Source of the DNA: Betaproteobacteria bacterium | GTDB lineage: Bacteria > Pseudomonadota > Gammaproteobacteria > Burkholderiales > Burkholderiaceae | Assembly (NCBI GenBank): GCA_009927445.1 | Contig: RFMZ01000228.1 | Location: 1-36,382 of the forward strand | DNA length: 36,382 nt | Direction of reading: 5' to 3' | Shown: one piece after another, positions 18,763 through 27,315 of the stretch | Layout of the letters: each line of letters starts with the position of its first letter | Position numbering within the stretch: position 1 is the stretch's first letter | Made by a program: the position numbers and the translations under genes | The notes under the pieces: generated by a model | The model's database searches: none | Told to the model about the DNA's origin: nothing | What the model saw: the letters and a program-made list of their open reading frames with translations, nothing else

Positions 18763-19662
18763 TTGTTTCAGAGCCCACCTGCTTTATTTAACCAAGGCGC
18801 GCCGCTTTTAAAATTAAGTGTATTTGTCTCACTTTGTTTGCTCCTAATCATTGCTGATTATCAATTTCGGGCAACAGAGCAAATCCGTGCCACTCTCCAA
18901 ATAGTTTTATACCCTATTCAAATTGCTTTAAGTCAGCCAGGAAAGTTAATCGATACTGCCTCAGACAATTTGCGCTCTCTATCGACAATGAAAGCTGTTA
19001 TCGAACAACAAACAATCCAAATTCAAAATCTTTCTTTACTTTCTAACCATGCAGAGCATTTAGAAATTGAAAATGCTAATTTAAGAAAGCTGCTCGCTTT
19101 ACAACAACAAGTGGCATTTAAAACCCTTGCTACAGAAATTATCTATAAGCCTAGTAACTGGGCCTCACAAAAAATTGTAATCAACCGCGGCTTGGCTGAT
19201 GGCGTCAATGTAGGAATGCCTGTTGCGAGTGATACGGGAATTATTGGACAAATTATTCGTGTCTTTCAATACTCTGCGGAGGTCTCTCTGATCGAGGAGA
19301 GAGACTCGGCTATACCCGTTCTAGTATCTCGCAACGGGGTACGCGGCGCACTGTTTGGAATGGGCCGTGCAGAGCCATTAGACCTTCGGTTTATCAACTC
19401 AATTGGTGATTTAGATGTGGGAGACTATCTAACGACATCTGGTATTGATGGCACTTACCCAGCGGGATTTCCGGTTGCAATTATTACGAAAATTGATCGC
19501 TCCGAAACAGCTGGGACTTTTATATCATGCCGCCCTGTTGCAAATTTAAATCGCTTTCGGCATTTAATGGTTCTACTCTATCAACCTTCGTCCTCAGCGC
19601 CGAATCCAATCATTCCTGATTCAGTCAAAAACAAAAAGACCTCCAAGTGGGGGAATAAGTGA
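18763..19662 (+). CDS. mreC: rod shape-determining protein MreC
   Basis: MreC (299 aa) is the bitopic inner-membrane protein that links MreB to PBP2. It has a short cytoplasmic N-terminus, one membrane helix (LSVFVSLCLLLIIADYQ, about residues 19-35), a coiled coil (about 75-115) and the periplasmic beta domain with NRGLADGVNVGMPVASDTGIIG. The start is a TTG; the strong AGAGGTG upstream and the absence of a better codon support it. The stop overlaps the mreD GTG by three bases. Confidence 0.93.
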   Translation: MFQSPPALFNQGAPLLKLSVFVSLCLLLIIADYQFRATEQIRATLQIVLYPIQIALSQPGKLIDTASDNLRSLSTMKAVIEQQTIQIQNLSLLSNHAEHLEIENANLRKLLALQQQVAFKTLATEIIYKPSNWASQKIVINRGLADGVNVGMPVASDTGIIGQIIRVFQYSAEVSLIEERDSAIPVLVSRNGVRGALFGMGRAEPLDLRFINSIGDLDVGDYLTTSGIDGTYPAGFPVAIITKIDRSETAGTFISCRPVANLNRFRHLMVLLYQPSSSAPNPIIPDSVKNKKTSKWGNK

Positions 19663-20159
19663 AGTCCTTGCTAAATAATATGAGTTCTTATCGGGGAATC
19701 TTTCTATCCCTACTCATCGCGTTCATTTTAAATATGACTCCTTTACGAAGTAACCCGCTTCTGCCAGACTTTGTCCTAATTGTGCTTGTTTTTTGGATTT
19801 TATATTTTCCTGAAACTGTTAATTTATTGACTGCCTTCTTACTCGGGCTATTCATGGATGTACAGTCATCCAATCTCTTAGGAATTAATGCCTTAGGATA
19901 CATTATTGCTGGCTTTCTAATAGTCTTTTGGAATCGCCGTATCCTTAGTGCATCTCCTATCTGGCAAGTAATTAATATTTTTCAAGTAGTGCTTTTGGTC
20001 CATATCTCTATCGCAATAACCATGTGGATACTAGTTCCAAGTTTTGTATTTTCATCTTTAGATATCTTTTTACCTGCCACCTTCGAAGCACTTCTTTGGC
20101 CCCTAATTAAGCGCCTGCTAGCGAATCAAGGGCCTTTTATCTCCAGAAATAAACCGTAA
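19659..20159 (+). CDS. mreD: rod shape-determining protein MreD
   Basis: MreD is a small multi-pass membrane protein of the elongasome. The 166 residues contain five or so hydrophobic helices, with the family feature GLFMDVQSSNLLGINALGY near the middle. The GTG start overlaps the mreC stop (GTGA) and follows a GGGGA ribosome-binding site; an ATG at 19680 is the alternative but has no such site. Confidence 0.9.
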   Translation: MKSLLNNMSSYRGIFLSLLIAFILNMTPLRSNPLLPDFVLIVLVFWILYFPETVNLLTAFLLGLFMDVQSSNLLGINALGYIIAGFLIVFWNRRILSASPIWQVINIFQVVLLVHISIAITMWILVPSFVFSSLDIFLPATFEALLWPLIKRLLANQGPFISRNKP

Positions 20160-20181
20160 TGATGGCGTTTATTTGATTCCC

Positions 20182-22098
20182 ATGGTTGGCAATAGCGACT
20201 CTTCCTCTGCCCTTGAACAGTTTCAACAACGGATAAAAATTGCCTTATGGATTGTTATTTGTTGCCTTTTGATTCTGTTTTGTCGTTTTTTTTGGTTGCA
20301 AGTCGTTCAACATAAAAAATATTCAACCGCCTCAGAAAGTAACCGTATTGCCATTATTACCACTCCGGCACCCAGAGGAATTATTACTGATCGCAATGGT
20401 ATCGTTATCGCGAAAAATTTTCCTTCCTTTTCTTTAGAAGTTACTCAAACCGGGATAGTTATGCCAATCCCTGATCTCATTCAAGAACTAGATCAGGTTG
20501 TCAAAATTCCAGCGCGTGATCGACAACAGTTCTTACGTGCAATACAGAATTCCAAAAAAACGGAAAGTATCCCTATCCGTAATTTTTTAAATGATGAGGA
20601 GGTTGCGCGGTTTCTTGCACGTCGATATGCTTTTCCTGGAGTCGAAATTCAAGTACGCTATTTCCGAGAATATCCCTACCAAGAATTAGGCTCTCATCTA
20701 TTAGGTTATACCGGAAAAGTTTCTGTCAAAGATCGTGAAAAATTGGCCGCTGAAATTGAGGAAAACCCTGATGAAATTCAGGGAGATGAATTACGAAATA
20801 TGCGCGTTAAAGGTATCCAACAAGTCGGTAAAATTGGGATTGAACAAAGTTACGAAAAGCAATTACGAGGTACTGTTGGCTTTAGTGAGGTAGAAATTAC
20901 AGCTGGTGGGCGAGTAGTCCGCAACCTTTCTTATACTCCTTCTGCCCCAGGCTCTAATCTGACTTTAGCAGTTGATATTAAAGCGCAATTTTTAATTGAA
21001 CAACTCTATGAAAAACGTCGGGGGGCCGCTGTAGTCATCGAAGTGGCTACAGGCGATATTATTGCCTTTGTCTCTTTGCCCACGTTTAACCCAAATGCTT
21101 TTGTAGATGGAATTGATGCAGATCTTTGGAAAAAGTTAAATGAATCCCTAGAAAAGCCTCTTTTTAATAGGCCCTTAAAAGGTACTTACCCACCTGGATC
21201 CACTTACAAACCTTTTATGGCATTGGCAGCTTTGGAAGGTAAATATCGAACACCCTCGCAAGCAATTAATGATCCTGGCTTTTTTAAATATGGTGGTAAT
21301 ATTTTTAGAGATGATGCCAAAAATGGTCATGGGCTCGTAAATATGTATACGTCTATTGCTGCTTCTTGCGATACTTATTACTATATTTTGGCTCGTGATA
21401 TGGGCGTTGATGCAATTCATGATTTCATGAAACCATTTGGTTTTGGTCAAATCACAGGTATTGATATGCAGGGTGAAGTAAAAGGTATTCTCCCTTCAAA
21501 AGAGTGGAAAAAAAATTACTTTAAGGACCCTAAAAAAGGCAAATGGATTGAAGGTGAAACTATTTCGATTGGCATTGGTCAGGGCTATAACAGTTTTAGT
21601 ATTTTGCAACTTGCCCAAGCTACTGCAATCTTAGCAAACCGAGGAGTTATTATGCGGCCTCATTTAGTAAAATTAATAGAGGATCCTTTAACCCATGAAA
21701 AAATCCTAACTGTGCCCTCAGAGAGTGGGGTCATTAATTTAAAAAAAGAGCATATCGATACAGTTACAGAGGGAATGATTGGTGTTAACAAAATAGGTAC
21801 TGGAAGTGTTCCTTTTGCGGGAGTATCTTATCCAGTGGCTGGCAAAACAGGCACGGCACAAGTCTACAGCTTGGCAGGCAAGACTTATAACGCTGCAGCA
21901 ATTTCGGAATTTAAACGCGATCATGCTCTATATATTGGTTTTGTGCCTGCTGATAAACCGAAATATGCTATGGCGATCGTGGTTGAAAATGCTGGCTTTG
22001 GAGCAACGGCTGCCGCTCCAATTGTGCGTCAAACTTTTGATTACTTAATTTTAGGTAAATGGCCCAGAGGAGTTCCTGCTTGGAAAACCGTCCCTTAA
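20182..22098 (+). CDS. mrdA: penicillin-binding protein 2 (elongasome transpeptidase)
   Basis: PBP2 cross-links peptidoglycan during side-wall growth, with RodA. It has an N-terminal membrane helix (IALWIVICCLLILFC, about 20-34), the PBP dimerisation domain (PRGIITDRNG) and a transpeptidase domain with S340-xx-K343 (STYK), SCD at 395-397 and KTG at 555-557. The start is uncertain: TTG 20173 and ATG 20182 are in frame and neither has a clear ribosome-binding site. A five-codon reading frame (20159-20176) begins at the mreD stop (TAATG) and ends just before these starts, so re-initiation may load ribosomes. Confidence 0.94.
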   Translation: MVGNSDSSSALEQFQQRIKIALWIVICCLLILFCRFFWLQVVQHKKYSTASESNRIAIITTPAPRGIITDRNGIVIAKNFPSFSLEVTQTGIVMPIPDLIQELDQVVKIPARDRQQFLRAIQNSKKTESIPIRNFLNDEEVARFLARRYAFPGVEIQVRYFREYPYQELGSHLLGYTGKVSVKDREKLAAEIEENPDEIQGDELRNMRVKGIQQVGKIGIEQSYEKQLRGTVGFSEVEITAGGRVVRNLSYTPSAPGSNLTLAVDIKAQFLIEQLYEKRRGAAVVIEVATGDIIAFVSLPTFNPNAFVDGIDADLWKKLNESLEKPLFNRPLKGTYPPGSTYKPFMALAALEGKYRTPSQAINDPGFFKYGGNIFRDDAKNGHGLVNMYTSIAASCDTYYYILARDMGVDAIHDFMKPFGFGQITGIDMQGEVKGILPSKEWKKNYFKDPKKGKWIEGETISIGIGQGYNSFSILQLAQATAILANRGVIMRPHLVKLIEDPLTHEKILTVPSESGVINLKKEHIDTVTEGMIGVNKIGTGSVPFAGVSYPVAGKTGTAQVYSLAGKTYNAAAISEFKRDHALYIGFVPADKPKYAMAIVVENAGFGATAAAPIVRQTFDYLILGKWPRGVPAWKTVP

Positions 22099-23222
22099 TT
22101 AAGCGTCTTGGATTTTTATGGGCTGGTTTAGACCCCAGCCTAAGTATTATATTAGTTGGGCTTGTACTTGTAGGGAATATTATTTTTCTATCTGCGAGTT
22201 CTGGAACAGTTGTTACTTGGGTTGAACAAGCCCGAAACTTACTCATGGCTCTAGTCATTATGTGGGTGACATCTCGCATTCCAGTCAAATGGTTAGAAAA
22301 AATCGCGGTTTGGGTTTATACGATCGGTATTATTTTATTAATTGCTGTCGCACTATTTGGACTCATCAAAAAAGGCGCGAGGCGTTGGTTAAATATTGGA
22401 GTTGTCATTCAACCTTCAGAGATCATGAAAATTGCGATGCCTCTGATGCTCGCTTGGTATTTTCAAAAACGTGAAGAGACTATGCGCTTTTTCGACTTTA
22501 TCGTTGCCTTTATCTTTCTTCTACTACCCACGATTCTCATTGCTAGACAACCGGACTTAGGAACTGCTATTTTAGTTTTTGCAGCAGGTTTTTATGTCAT
22601 TCTACTAGCAGGTTTTCCCATCAAATTTGTATTACCCATTTTTATCATTGGAATCATTGGGATTGTTCTAATGATCATTTTTGAAGATCAAATCTGTGCG
22701 CGAAATGTGAGCTGGCCCATTTTAAAAAGTTACCAGCAACATCGGGTCTGTACTCTACTAGACCCGTTTTCAGACCCCCTTGGAAAAGGTTTCCATACTA
22801 TTCAATCGATGATTGCTATAGGCTCAGGTGGTTTTTTTGGTAAGGGTTGGAAGAATGGTACGCAAACCCATCTAGATTTTATTCCTGAAAAACATACAGA
22901 TTTTATATTTGCTGTTTACTCAGAGGAGTTCGGGTTAATCGGCAATACTTTGTTACTTATTTTATTTTTATTATTGATACAGCGCGGCCTACAAATATCT
23001 GCTGGGGCACCTAATTTATTTACTAGATTACTAGGAGGCTCAATTACTTTGATCTTCTTCACCTACGCTTTTGTTAATATGGCAATGGTCAGTGGTCTAT
23101 TACCCGTTGTTGGCGTTCCGCTCCCTTTTATTAGCTATGGCGGTACAGCGCTAACTACCCTAGGCCTAGGAGTTGGTTTATTAATGAGCATTCATCGGCA
23201 TCGACGACTTGTGCAAACTTAA
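22080..23222 (+). CDS. rodA: rod shape-determining peptidoglycan polymerase RodA (SEDS)
   Basis: RodA is the SEDS-family glycosyltransferase that polymerises lipid II with PBP2 as partner. About 10 membrane helices; the SEDS signature is seen in RRWLNIG, QPSEIMKI, RQPDLGTA, GGFFGKGW, DFIFAVYSEEFG and PLPFISYGGTA. I chose TTG 22080 because AGAGGAG (22066-22072) lies 7 bases upstream; an ATG at 22059 is in frame but lacks such a site. Either way the gene begins inside mrdA. 380 residues, normal length. Confidence 0.94.
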   Translation: MENRPLIKRLGFLWAGLDPSLSIILVGLVLVGNIIFLSASSGTVVTWVEQARNLLMALVIMWVTSRIPVKWLEKIAVWVYTIGIILLIAVALFGLIKKGARRWLNIGVVIQPSEIMKIAMPLMLAWYFQKREETMRFFDFIVAFIFLLLPTILIARQPDLGTAILVFAAGFYVILLAGFPIKFVLPIFIIGIIGIVLMIIFEDQICARNVSWPILKSYQQHRVCTLLDPFSDPLGKGFHTIQSMIAIGSGGFFGKGWKNGTQTHLDFIPEKHTDFIFAVYSEEFGLIGNTLLLILFLLLIQRGLQISAGAPNLFTRLLGGSITLIFFTYAFVNMAMVSGLLPVVGVPLPFISYGGTALTTLGLGVGLLMSIHRHRRLVQT

Positions 23223-23261
23223 TAATGAATACTCTATAGTCGCCTCATATGTGAGCGTCAT

Positions 23262-23294
23262 AAAAAAATCCTCGACAAATTACATCGAGGATTT
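23262..23294 (-). terminator. strong intrinsic terminator of the HU gene
   Basis: A perfect 10-base-pair stem (AAATCCTCGA, 23266-23275, with TCGAGGATTT, 23285-23294) and 9-base loop is followed on the minus strand by a run of seven T. It lies 20 bases after the HU stop. On the plus strand the tail is poorer, but it may also stop transcripts from rodA. Confidence 0.85.
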
Positions 23295-23314
23295 ATATCG
23301 AATTTCTTTAAATA

Positions 23315-23599
23315 TTACTTCTTACGCTTATTCACGCTATCTTTAAAAGCCTTACCAGCTGAAAACTTCACTGTCTTAGAAGCAGCAATCTTAATCGCTT
23401 CTCCAGTCTTTGGGTTACGTCCAACACGAGCTGCACGCTTACCTGAACTAAATGTGCCAAAGCCAATCAATTGCACGTTATCACCTTTAGTAACAGCCTT
23501 TTTAATAGTCTCCAAAGTTGCGTTTAATGCGTGCTCTGCTTTCGCCTTAGACAACTCTGATTCGTCAGCAATAGCTGCAACGAGTTCTGCTTTATTCAA
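23315..23599 (-). CDS. hupB: DNA-binding protein HU
   Basis: HU (94 aa) is the abundant nucleoid protein that bends DNA. The sequence [20 protein letters not shown], the [21 protein letters not shown] arm and [16 protein letters not shown] cover the whole fold with the proline of the intercalating tip (RNPKTG). The start is TTG at 23599, because AAGGAG lies 6 bases upstream and the protein then begins MNKAELV like its relatives; the frame is open to 23629 but those residues are not HU. A strong terminator follows. Confidence 0.95.
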   Translation of the reverse strand: MNKAELVAAIADESELSKAKAEHALNATLETIKKAVTKGDNVQLIGFGTFSSGKRAARVGRNPKTGEAIKIAASKTVKFSAGKAFKDSVNKRKK

Positions 23600-23790
23600 A
23601 TTATGCTCCTTAAGAAAAAAATACCTCAAATTAAATGTAATTAGCGAAAAAGACGCTAGTAATATTTTAACCTTGTTTGGCGCCCTTTGGCTATACTTTA
23701 TTTAAGGAAAACCCTTATTTATATTACCTCTAGGGTTGGCTGCACCATTTTAGCTCTTAATTTGATGGATTCTAGAGTCACTCATTCCAA

Positions 23791-23816
23791 ATAGACTACC
23801 TCGTAGGTTTGTCTAT
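23791..23816. repeat. 26-base hairpin in the gap before HU
   Basis: ATAGAC and GTCTAT form a 6-bp outer stem, with ACCT/AGGT as an inner stem and a CGT loop. It lies between the HU gene and the small membrane-anchored gene at 23866. On the minus strand it is followed by three T only, so termination would be weak. The rest of 23600-23865 shows no gene or RNA that I recognise. Confidence 0.4.
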
Positions 23817-23865
23817 GAATACACAGATCATTTAAATGAAAATTTAATTGGTTTGGGTCTTGCAG

Positions 23866-24303
23866 TTACTTCGCATCAGGTGTTACAGGGCTTTCTTTTG
23901 GCGCTAGTGGATTGTTATCCCTTTGAATTGTAATGTTTTCTAGAACTGCTTTTATATTGGTTACGTAATATTCAGTTTCAGCAAAACAAGTTGTAGGCAC
24001 TCCTATATGCTGGTTGTAATCAATTTCTACCCGCTTACCAATATTACTATTAATTAATTTTGCTAATTCTGGATCACGTACAGAAAATTGAAATTTTTCT
24101 TGATTACCCATAAAGGCTCCCGTCACTAACTCGCCCTCCCAGGTCTTACAAACCCAACCCCGATAGGAAAATTTTTGCAAAAAGCCTGCTCGGCTCCCCT
24201 TCGAATACGAGTAATTTAATGTGACCCAAGTATATAAAGCCAATAGTCCTAAAAGAATCAATAAGAAAATAATTAGTTTTAAAAAAACTTTTCTTGCACT
24301 CAT
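23866..24303 (-). CDS. membrane-anchored protein of unknown function
   Basis: About 145 residues with one N-terminal membrane helix (LKLIIFLLILLGLLALYTWVTL) and a soluble part that would face the periplasm. Two cysteines (GWVCKTWEGEL and PTTCFAETEYYV) could form a disulfide; dsbB lies next to it on the other strand. I recognise the GSRAGFLQKFSYRGWVCKTWEGEL-type block as conserved in proteobacterial hypothetical proteins but know no function. The ATG at 24303 is favoured by GAGGG 8 bases upstream; an in-frame ATG at 24318 is possible. The C-terminal tail is Pro/Lys-rich. Confidence 0.75.
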   Translation of the reverse strand: MSARKVFLKLIIFLLILLGLLALYTWVTLNYSYSKGSRAGFLQKFSYRGWVCKTWEGELVTGAFMGNQEKFQFSVRDPELAKLINSNIGKRVEIDYNQHIGVPTTCFAETEYYVTNIKAVLENITIQRDNNPLAPKESPVTPDAK

Positions 24304-24393
24304 CAAAACAGCCCTCATTTAAAGTTTTTTAAAGTGGTGCCATCAACCGCACCTTTGCAGTTGCCAAGTTAGATACCCTGGTAAGCAATTTCT

Positions 24394-24942
24394 ATGATAA
24401 TGCATGTTATGTTACCAATAAAAGCATCCCAAAGATTGGTCTATCTTTTGATAGGCTTTCTATGCTTTCTCTTTTTAGGAGTAGCACTTTATCTGCAACA
24501 TGTTGGCTGGAATGGCGTACTTTATCCACCATGCCCACTTTGTATACTCCAACGTATCGGCTTTTTAGGAGTGGGGGGGTTTTGTATTATCGGATCAATA
24601 GTTACTCCTTTAAAAAAAGTTTCTTATGGCCTAGCTGGTCTTTTTACTGTTGGCGGGTTAAGTGTTGCCATTCGACAACTTTGGGTTATTGCATACCCGA
24701 AAGCTTCCTGCGGCCTTGATCCCTTAGAAACTTTTATCAATCAATTCCAGATTGTCCAACTACTACCTTTCTTTTTTCAGGCCGATGGTCTTTGTAGTGC
24801 AATCCTACCGCCAATACTTGGGCTACCCATCCCAATTTGGTCTCTTCTTGGATTTATTTCATTTGGGTTACTATTCATCACTCTTTTTTTTAAGAACATG
24901 CGACAGAATAAGTATAAAAAGACATTGTCTAATCATCTATAG
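24394..24942 (+). CDS. dsbB: disulfide bond formation protein DsbB
   Basis: DsbB re-oxidises periplasmic DsbA and passes electrons to quinone. It has four membrane helices and both redox pairs: C47/C50 in PPCPLCILQR and C106/C134 in the second periplasmic loop (ASCGLDP and DGLCSA). The arginine after the first pair (R54) fits the quinone-site residue of the family. Three ATGs (24394, 24400, 24409) could start it. The 3' end overlaps the DUF2721 gene by 14 bases, tail to tail. Confidence 0.92.
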   Translation: MIMHVMLPIKASQRLVYLLIGFLCFLFLGVALYLQHVGWNGVLYPPCPLCILQRIGFLGVGGFCIIGSIVTPLKKVSYGLAGLFTVGGLSVAIRQLWVIAYPKASCGLDPLETFINQFQIVQLLPFFFQADGLCSAILPPILGLPIPIWSLLGFISFGLLFITLFFKNMRQNKYKKTLSNHL

Positions 24943-25405
24943 ACTTTTTAGGTGGACGCATTCTGACTGAATAGGATGCGATTAAGACCTCAATCAGTAA
25001 AAAAATTAATGCTAAAACAAAACTGACCACTCCACCTACAAAGGTGTAGAGCACAATCGTAGGATTTGTTAATTTACCATCGGATGTTTCTCCGAGAAAT
25101 AACTCTAGGATTGTCAGCGCTATTTGAATAGCGCAAAGCACTAAGAAAACCATCGATGTATTCACTAGAAGCGCGCGCTGTGAGAGCTTGACTAGTTCTT
25201 CATCATATAATTTCCGAATACTTGGTTTAATCGGCTGAGTTGACTCGTACAAGATTTCTACTTGTAAAGCTCGTGAGCGGTCAATTACTCTTGCAAGCCG
25301 CTGTGTTAGTGCGCCAATCATACCAGCTACTGCAGTTAATAAAAATACTGGTGCGACAGCTAACTGAATTGTTTCACTTAATAAAATTGGGTTTAGATTA
25401 GACAT
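24929..25405 (-). CDS. DUF2721 family membrane protein
   Basis: A 158-residue DUF2721 protein with three predicted membrane helices (VAPVFLLTAVAGMIGALTQRL at the N-terminus, TSMVFLVLCAIQIALTILEL, and VGGVVSFVLALIFLLIEVLIA) and the cytoplasmic stretch RLARVIDRSRAL that marks the family. Function is unknown. The ATG at 25405 is preferred over an in-frame GTG at 25417. Confidence 0.85.
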   Translation of the reverse strand: MSNLNPILLSETIQLAVAPVFLLTAVAGMIGALTQRLARVIDRSRALQVEILYESTQPIKPSIRKLYDEELVKLSQRALLVNTSMVFLVLCAIQIALTILELFLGETSDGKLTNPTIVLYTFVGGVVSFVLALIFLLIEVLIASYSVRMRPPKKSIDD

Positions 25406-25433
25406 GCCTATTTTCACTTCAGTTCATAAATGA

Positions 25434-25455
25434 CTTATAAAAGGCTCTTTATAAG
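25434..25455. repeat. 8-bp inverted repeat upstream of DUF2721
   Basis: CTTATAAA (25434-25441) and TTTATAAG (25448-25455) are perfect inverted copies 6 bases apart, 28 bases upstream of the DUF2721 ATG. It could be an operator, an RNA hairpin or paired -10-like elements. Nothing else identifies it. Confidence 0.4.
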
Positions 25456-25585
25456 GCTGATAGCTATTTTCTAGTTTAATCTGATAATCTGCACATGATA
25501 CGTATTTTTTGTATTCATTAACGATTAATTCGAGTGGTCATTGACAGATTTACCGCAATTTTACTTCTTCCCAATATAAGAGTCC

Positions 25586-25591
25586 TATAAT
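25586..25591 (+). promoter_or_regulatory. candidate -10 element of prfC
   Basis: A perfect TATAAT lies 68 bases before the prfC start. The -35 is unclear: TTCTTC is 15 bases upstream, and a perfect TTGACA at 25541-25546 is too far away to pair with it. Confidence 0.4.
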
Positions 25592-25659
25592 CTTTCCTTT
25601 AAGTATAGATTTAGTTTTTAGTCCAGCCTATATTTTGCATGGAACTAGTAGCGCTTTGA

Positions 25660-27294
25660 ATGATGACCAATCCACCCTCAAACCCAATTATCCAAAAAGA
25701 AGTCTCTAGGCGGCGAAGTTTCGCAATTATCTCGCATCCAGATGCTGGCAAAACCACGCTGACGGAAAAACTTCTTCTGTATGCTGGTGCAATCCAAATT
25801 GCCGGCAGTGTCAAAGCCCGAAAAGCAAGTCGTCATGCAACCTCTGATTGGATGGAAATTGAAAAGCAACGCGGCATTTCCGTTGCCAGCTCCGTAATGC
25901 AAATGGAATACCGTGATTGCATTATTAATCTTCTAGACACACCTGGACACCAAGACTTTTCAGAAGACACCTACCGGGTTCTCACAGCTGTTGATTCCGC
26001 TTTAATGGTGATCGATGCAGCTAATGGTGTTGAAGCACAAACTAAACGCTTAATTGAAGTTTGTAGAGCACGCCATACTCCCATGATCACGTTTATTAAT
26101 AAAATGGATCGTGAAGTTAAACGTCCATTAGATTTAATTGACGAGATTGAGACAGCCCTTGGAATGTCTGTAGTCCCCATGACATGGCCTGTGGGAATGG
26201 GAAAATCTTTTGCTGGAGTAATCGATATTGCAAGCTCGCAAATGCGTCTTTTTAAAGCTGGTGAGGATCGAATTGGTAATCAACCGAATACCTCTATTTC
26301 GATTCATGATACGGTCCTTGCAAACAAACTTGGAGATAGCCTGCAAACTGCCTTATCTGAAGTTGAACTAGTCCAAGGAGCTATGCCAAGTTTTGATCAG
26401 GCAGCTTTTCTAGCCGGCAAACAATCGCCTGTTTTTTTTGGCTCCGCAATTAATAATTTTGGCGTACAGGAAATTCTGAATACTCTAGTCGAATTGGCCC
26501 CGGCCCCCAAATCGCGTCAAACATTACAACGTGAAGTCCTACCATCCGAAAAAAACTTCTCGGCGGTCGTCTTTAAAATTCAAGCAAATATGGATCCTGC
26601 TCATCGAGATCGGGTAGCATTTTTACGAATCTGCTCTGGATACTTTGAGCGGGGCATGCGTTTGAAAATTTCTCGTAATGGAAAAGAAATCCGAACAAAT
26701 AATGCCCTATCTTTTCTTTCCCAACGACGTGACATCCTCGATGAAGCTTTTCCGGGAGATATTATTGGTATTCCAAATCACGGGCTTTTACAACTTGGTG
26801 ATACATTGACCGAGGGCGAAAAGCTACAATTTACTGGATTGCCTTTTTTTGCGCCAGAAATTTTTAAAATGGTAGAAACCGCTGACCCACTTCGAACGAA
26901 ACAACTTCGTGATGGACTCATGCAACTCGGGGAAGAAGGGGCAATTCAAGTATTTAAACCCCTTATTGGTGGGCAAATGTTACTTGGCGCATTTGGACAA
27001 TTACAATTTGAAGTAGTTGCTCATCGACTAAAAAGCGAATACAACGCTGAAGTAAGGCTACTACCTGCTAGATACTCGATTTCAAGGTGGGTAAGCTCTG
27101 CAAATCCCTTGGTCTTAAAAAAGTTTATCCAAGAAAACTCTCACCGTATTAGTGAAGATGTTGTTGGTGCCCCAGTTTTTTTAGCGGCGCACAAGTCGGA
27201 ACTTGACGTTGCTCAACAACTTTGGAAAGAAGTAGAGTTTCATGCCCTCAGAGAGCATGCTGGACTCGTTTTCCAAAAAGACCTCGTCAATTAG
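25660..27294 (+). CDS. prfC: peptide chain release factor 3
   Basis: RF3 is a GTPase that removes RF1/RF2 from the ribosome after termination. P-loop SHPDAGKT (25-32), switch II DTPGHQDF, and NKMD for guanine are present, as are the RF3-specific EKQRGISVASSVMQ and the C-terminal QFEVVAHRLKSEYNAEV. The block HALREHAGLVF closes the protein. Length (544 aa) is slightly above the usual 530. It stands alone and ends 21 bases from the convergent Bug receptor gene. Confidence 0.95.
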   Translation: MMTNPPSNPIIQKEVSRRRSFAIISHPDAGKTTLTEKLLLYAGAIQIAGSVKARKASRHATSDWMEIEKQRGISVASSVMQMEYRDCIINLLDTPGHQDFSEDTYRVLTAVDSALMVIDAANGVEAQTKRLIEVCRARHTPMITFINKMDREVKRPLDLIDEIETALGMSVVPMTWPVGMGKSFAGVIDIASSQMRLFKAGEDRIGNQPNTSISIHDTVLANKLGDSLQTALSEVELVQGAMPSFDQAAFLAGKQSPVFFGSAINNFGVQEILNTLVELAPAPKSRQTLQREVLPSEKNFSAVVFKIQANMDPAHRDRVAFLRICSGYFERGMRLKISRNGKEIRTNNALSFLSQRRDILDEAFPGDIIGIPNHGLLQLGDTLTEGEKLQFTGLPFFAPEIFKMVETADPLRTKQLRDGLMQLGEEGAIQVFKPLIGGQMLLGAFGQLQFEVVAHRLKSEYNAEVRLLPARYSISRWVSSANPLVLKKFIQENSHRISEDVVGAPVFLAAHKSELDVAQQLWKEVEFHALREHAGLVFQKDLVN

Positions 27295-27315
27295 TGGTGC
27301 AGGTTTAGTCTACAA

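Noticed and set aside
23700..23865. Possible tRNA or small RNA in the gap before HU
   Set aside because: I found no cloverleaf arms, no T-loop GTTCRA pattern and no promoter-terminator pair around it; only the hairpin at 23791-23816 is left.
24336..24353. GGTGC/GCACC hairpin between the unknown gene and dsbB
   Set aside because: Only five pairs with an 8-base loop, no T run and no overlap with a ribosome-binding site; not enough to call a terminator or regulator.
25541..25591. TTGACA (25541) with TATAAT (25586) as one promoter
   Set aside because: Both hexamers are perfect, but they are 39 bases apart, so they cannot belong to the same sigma70 promoter.
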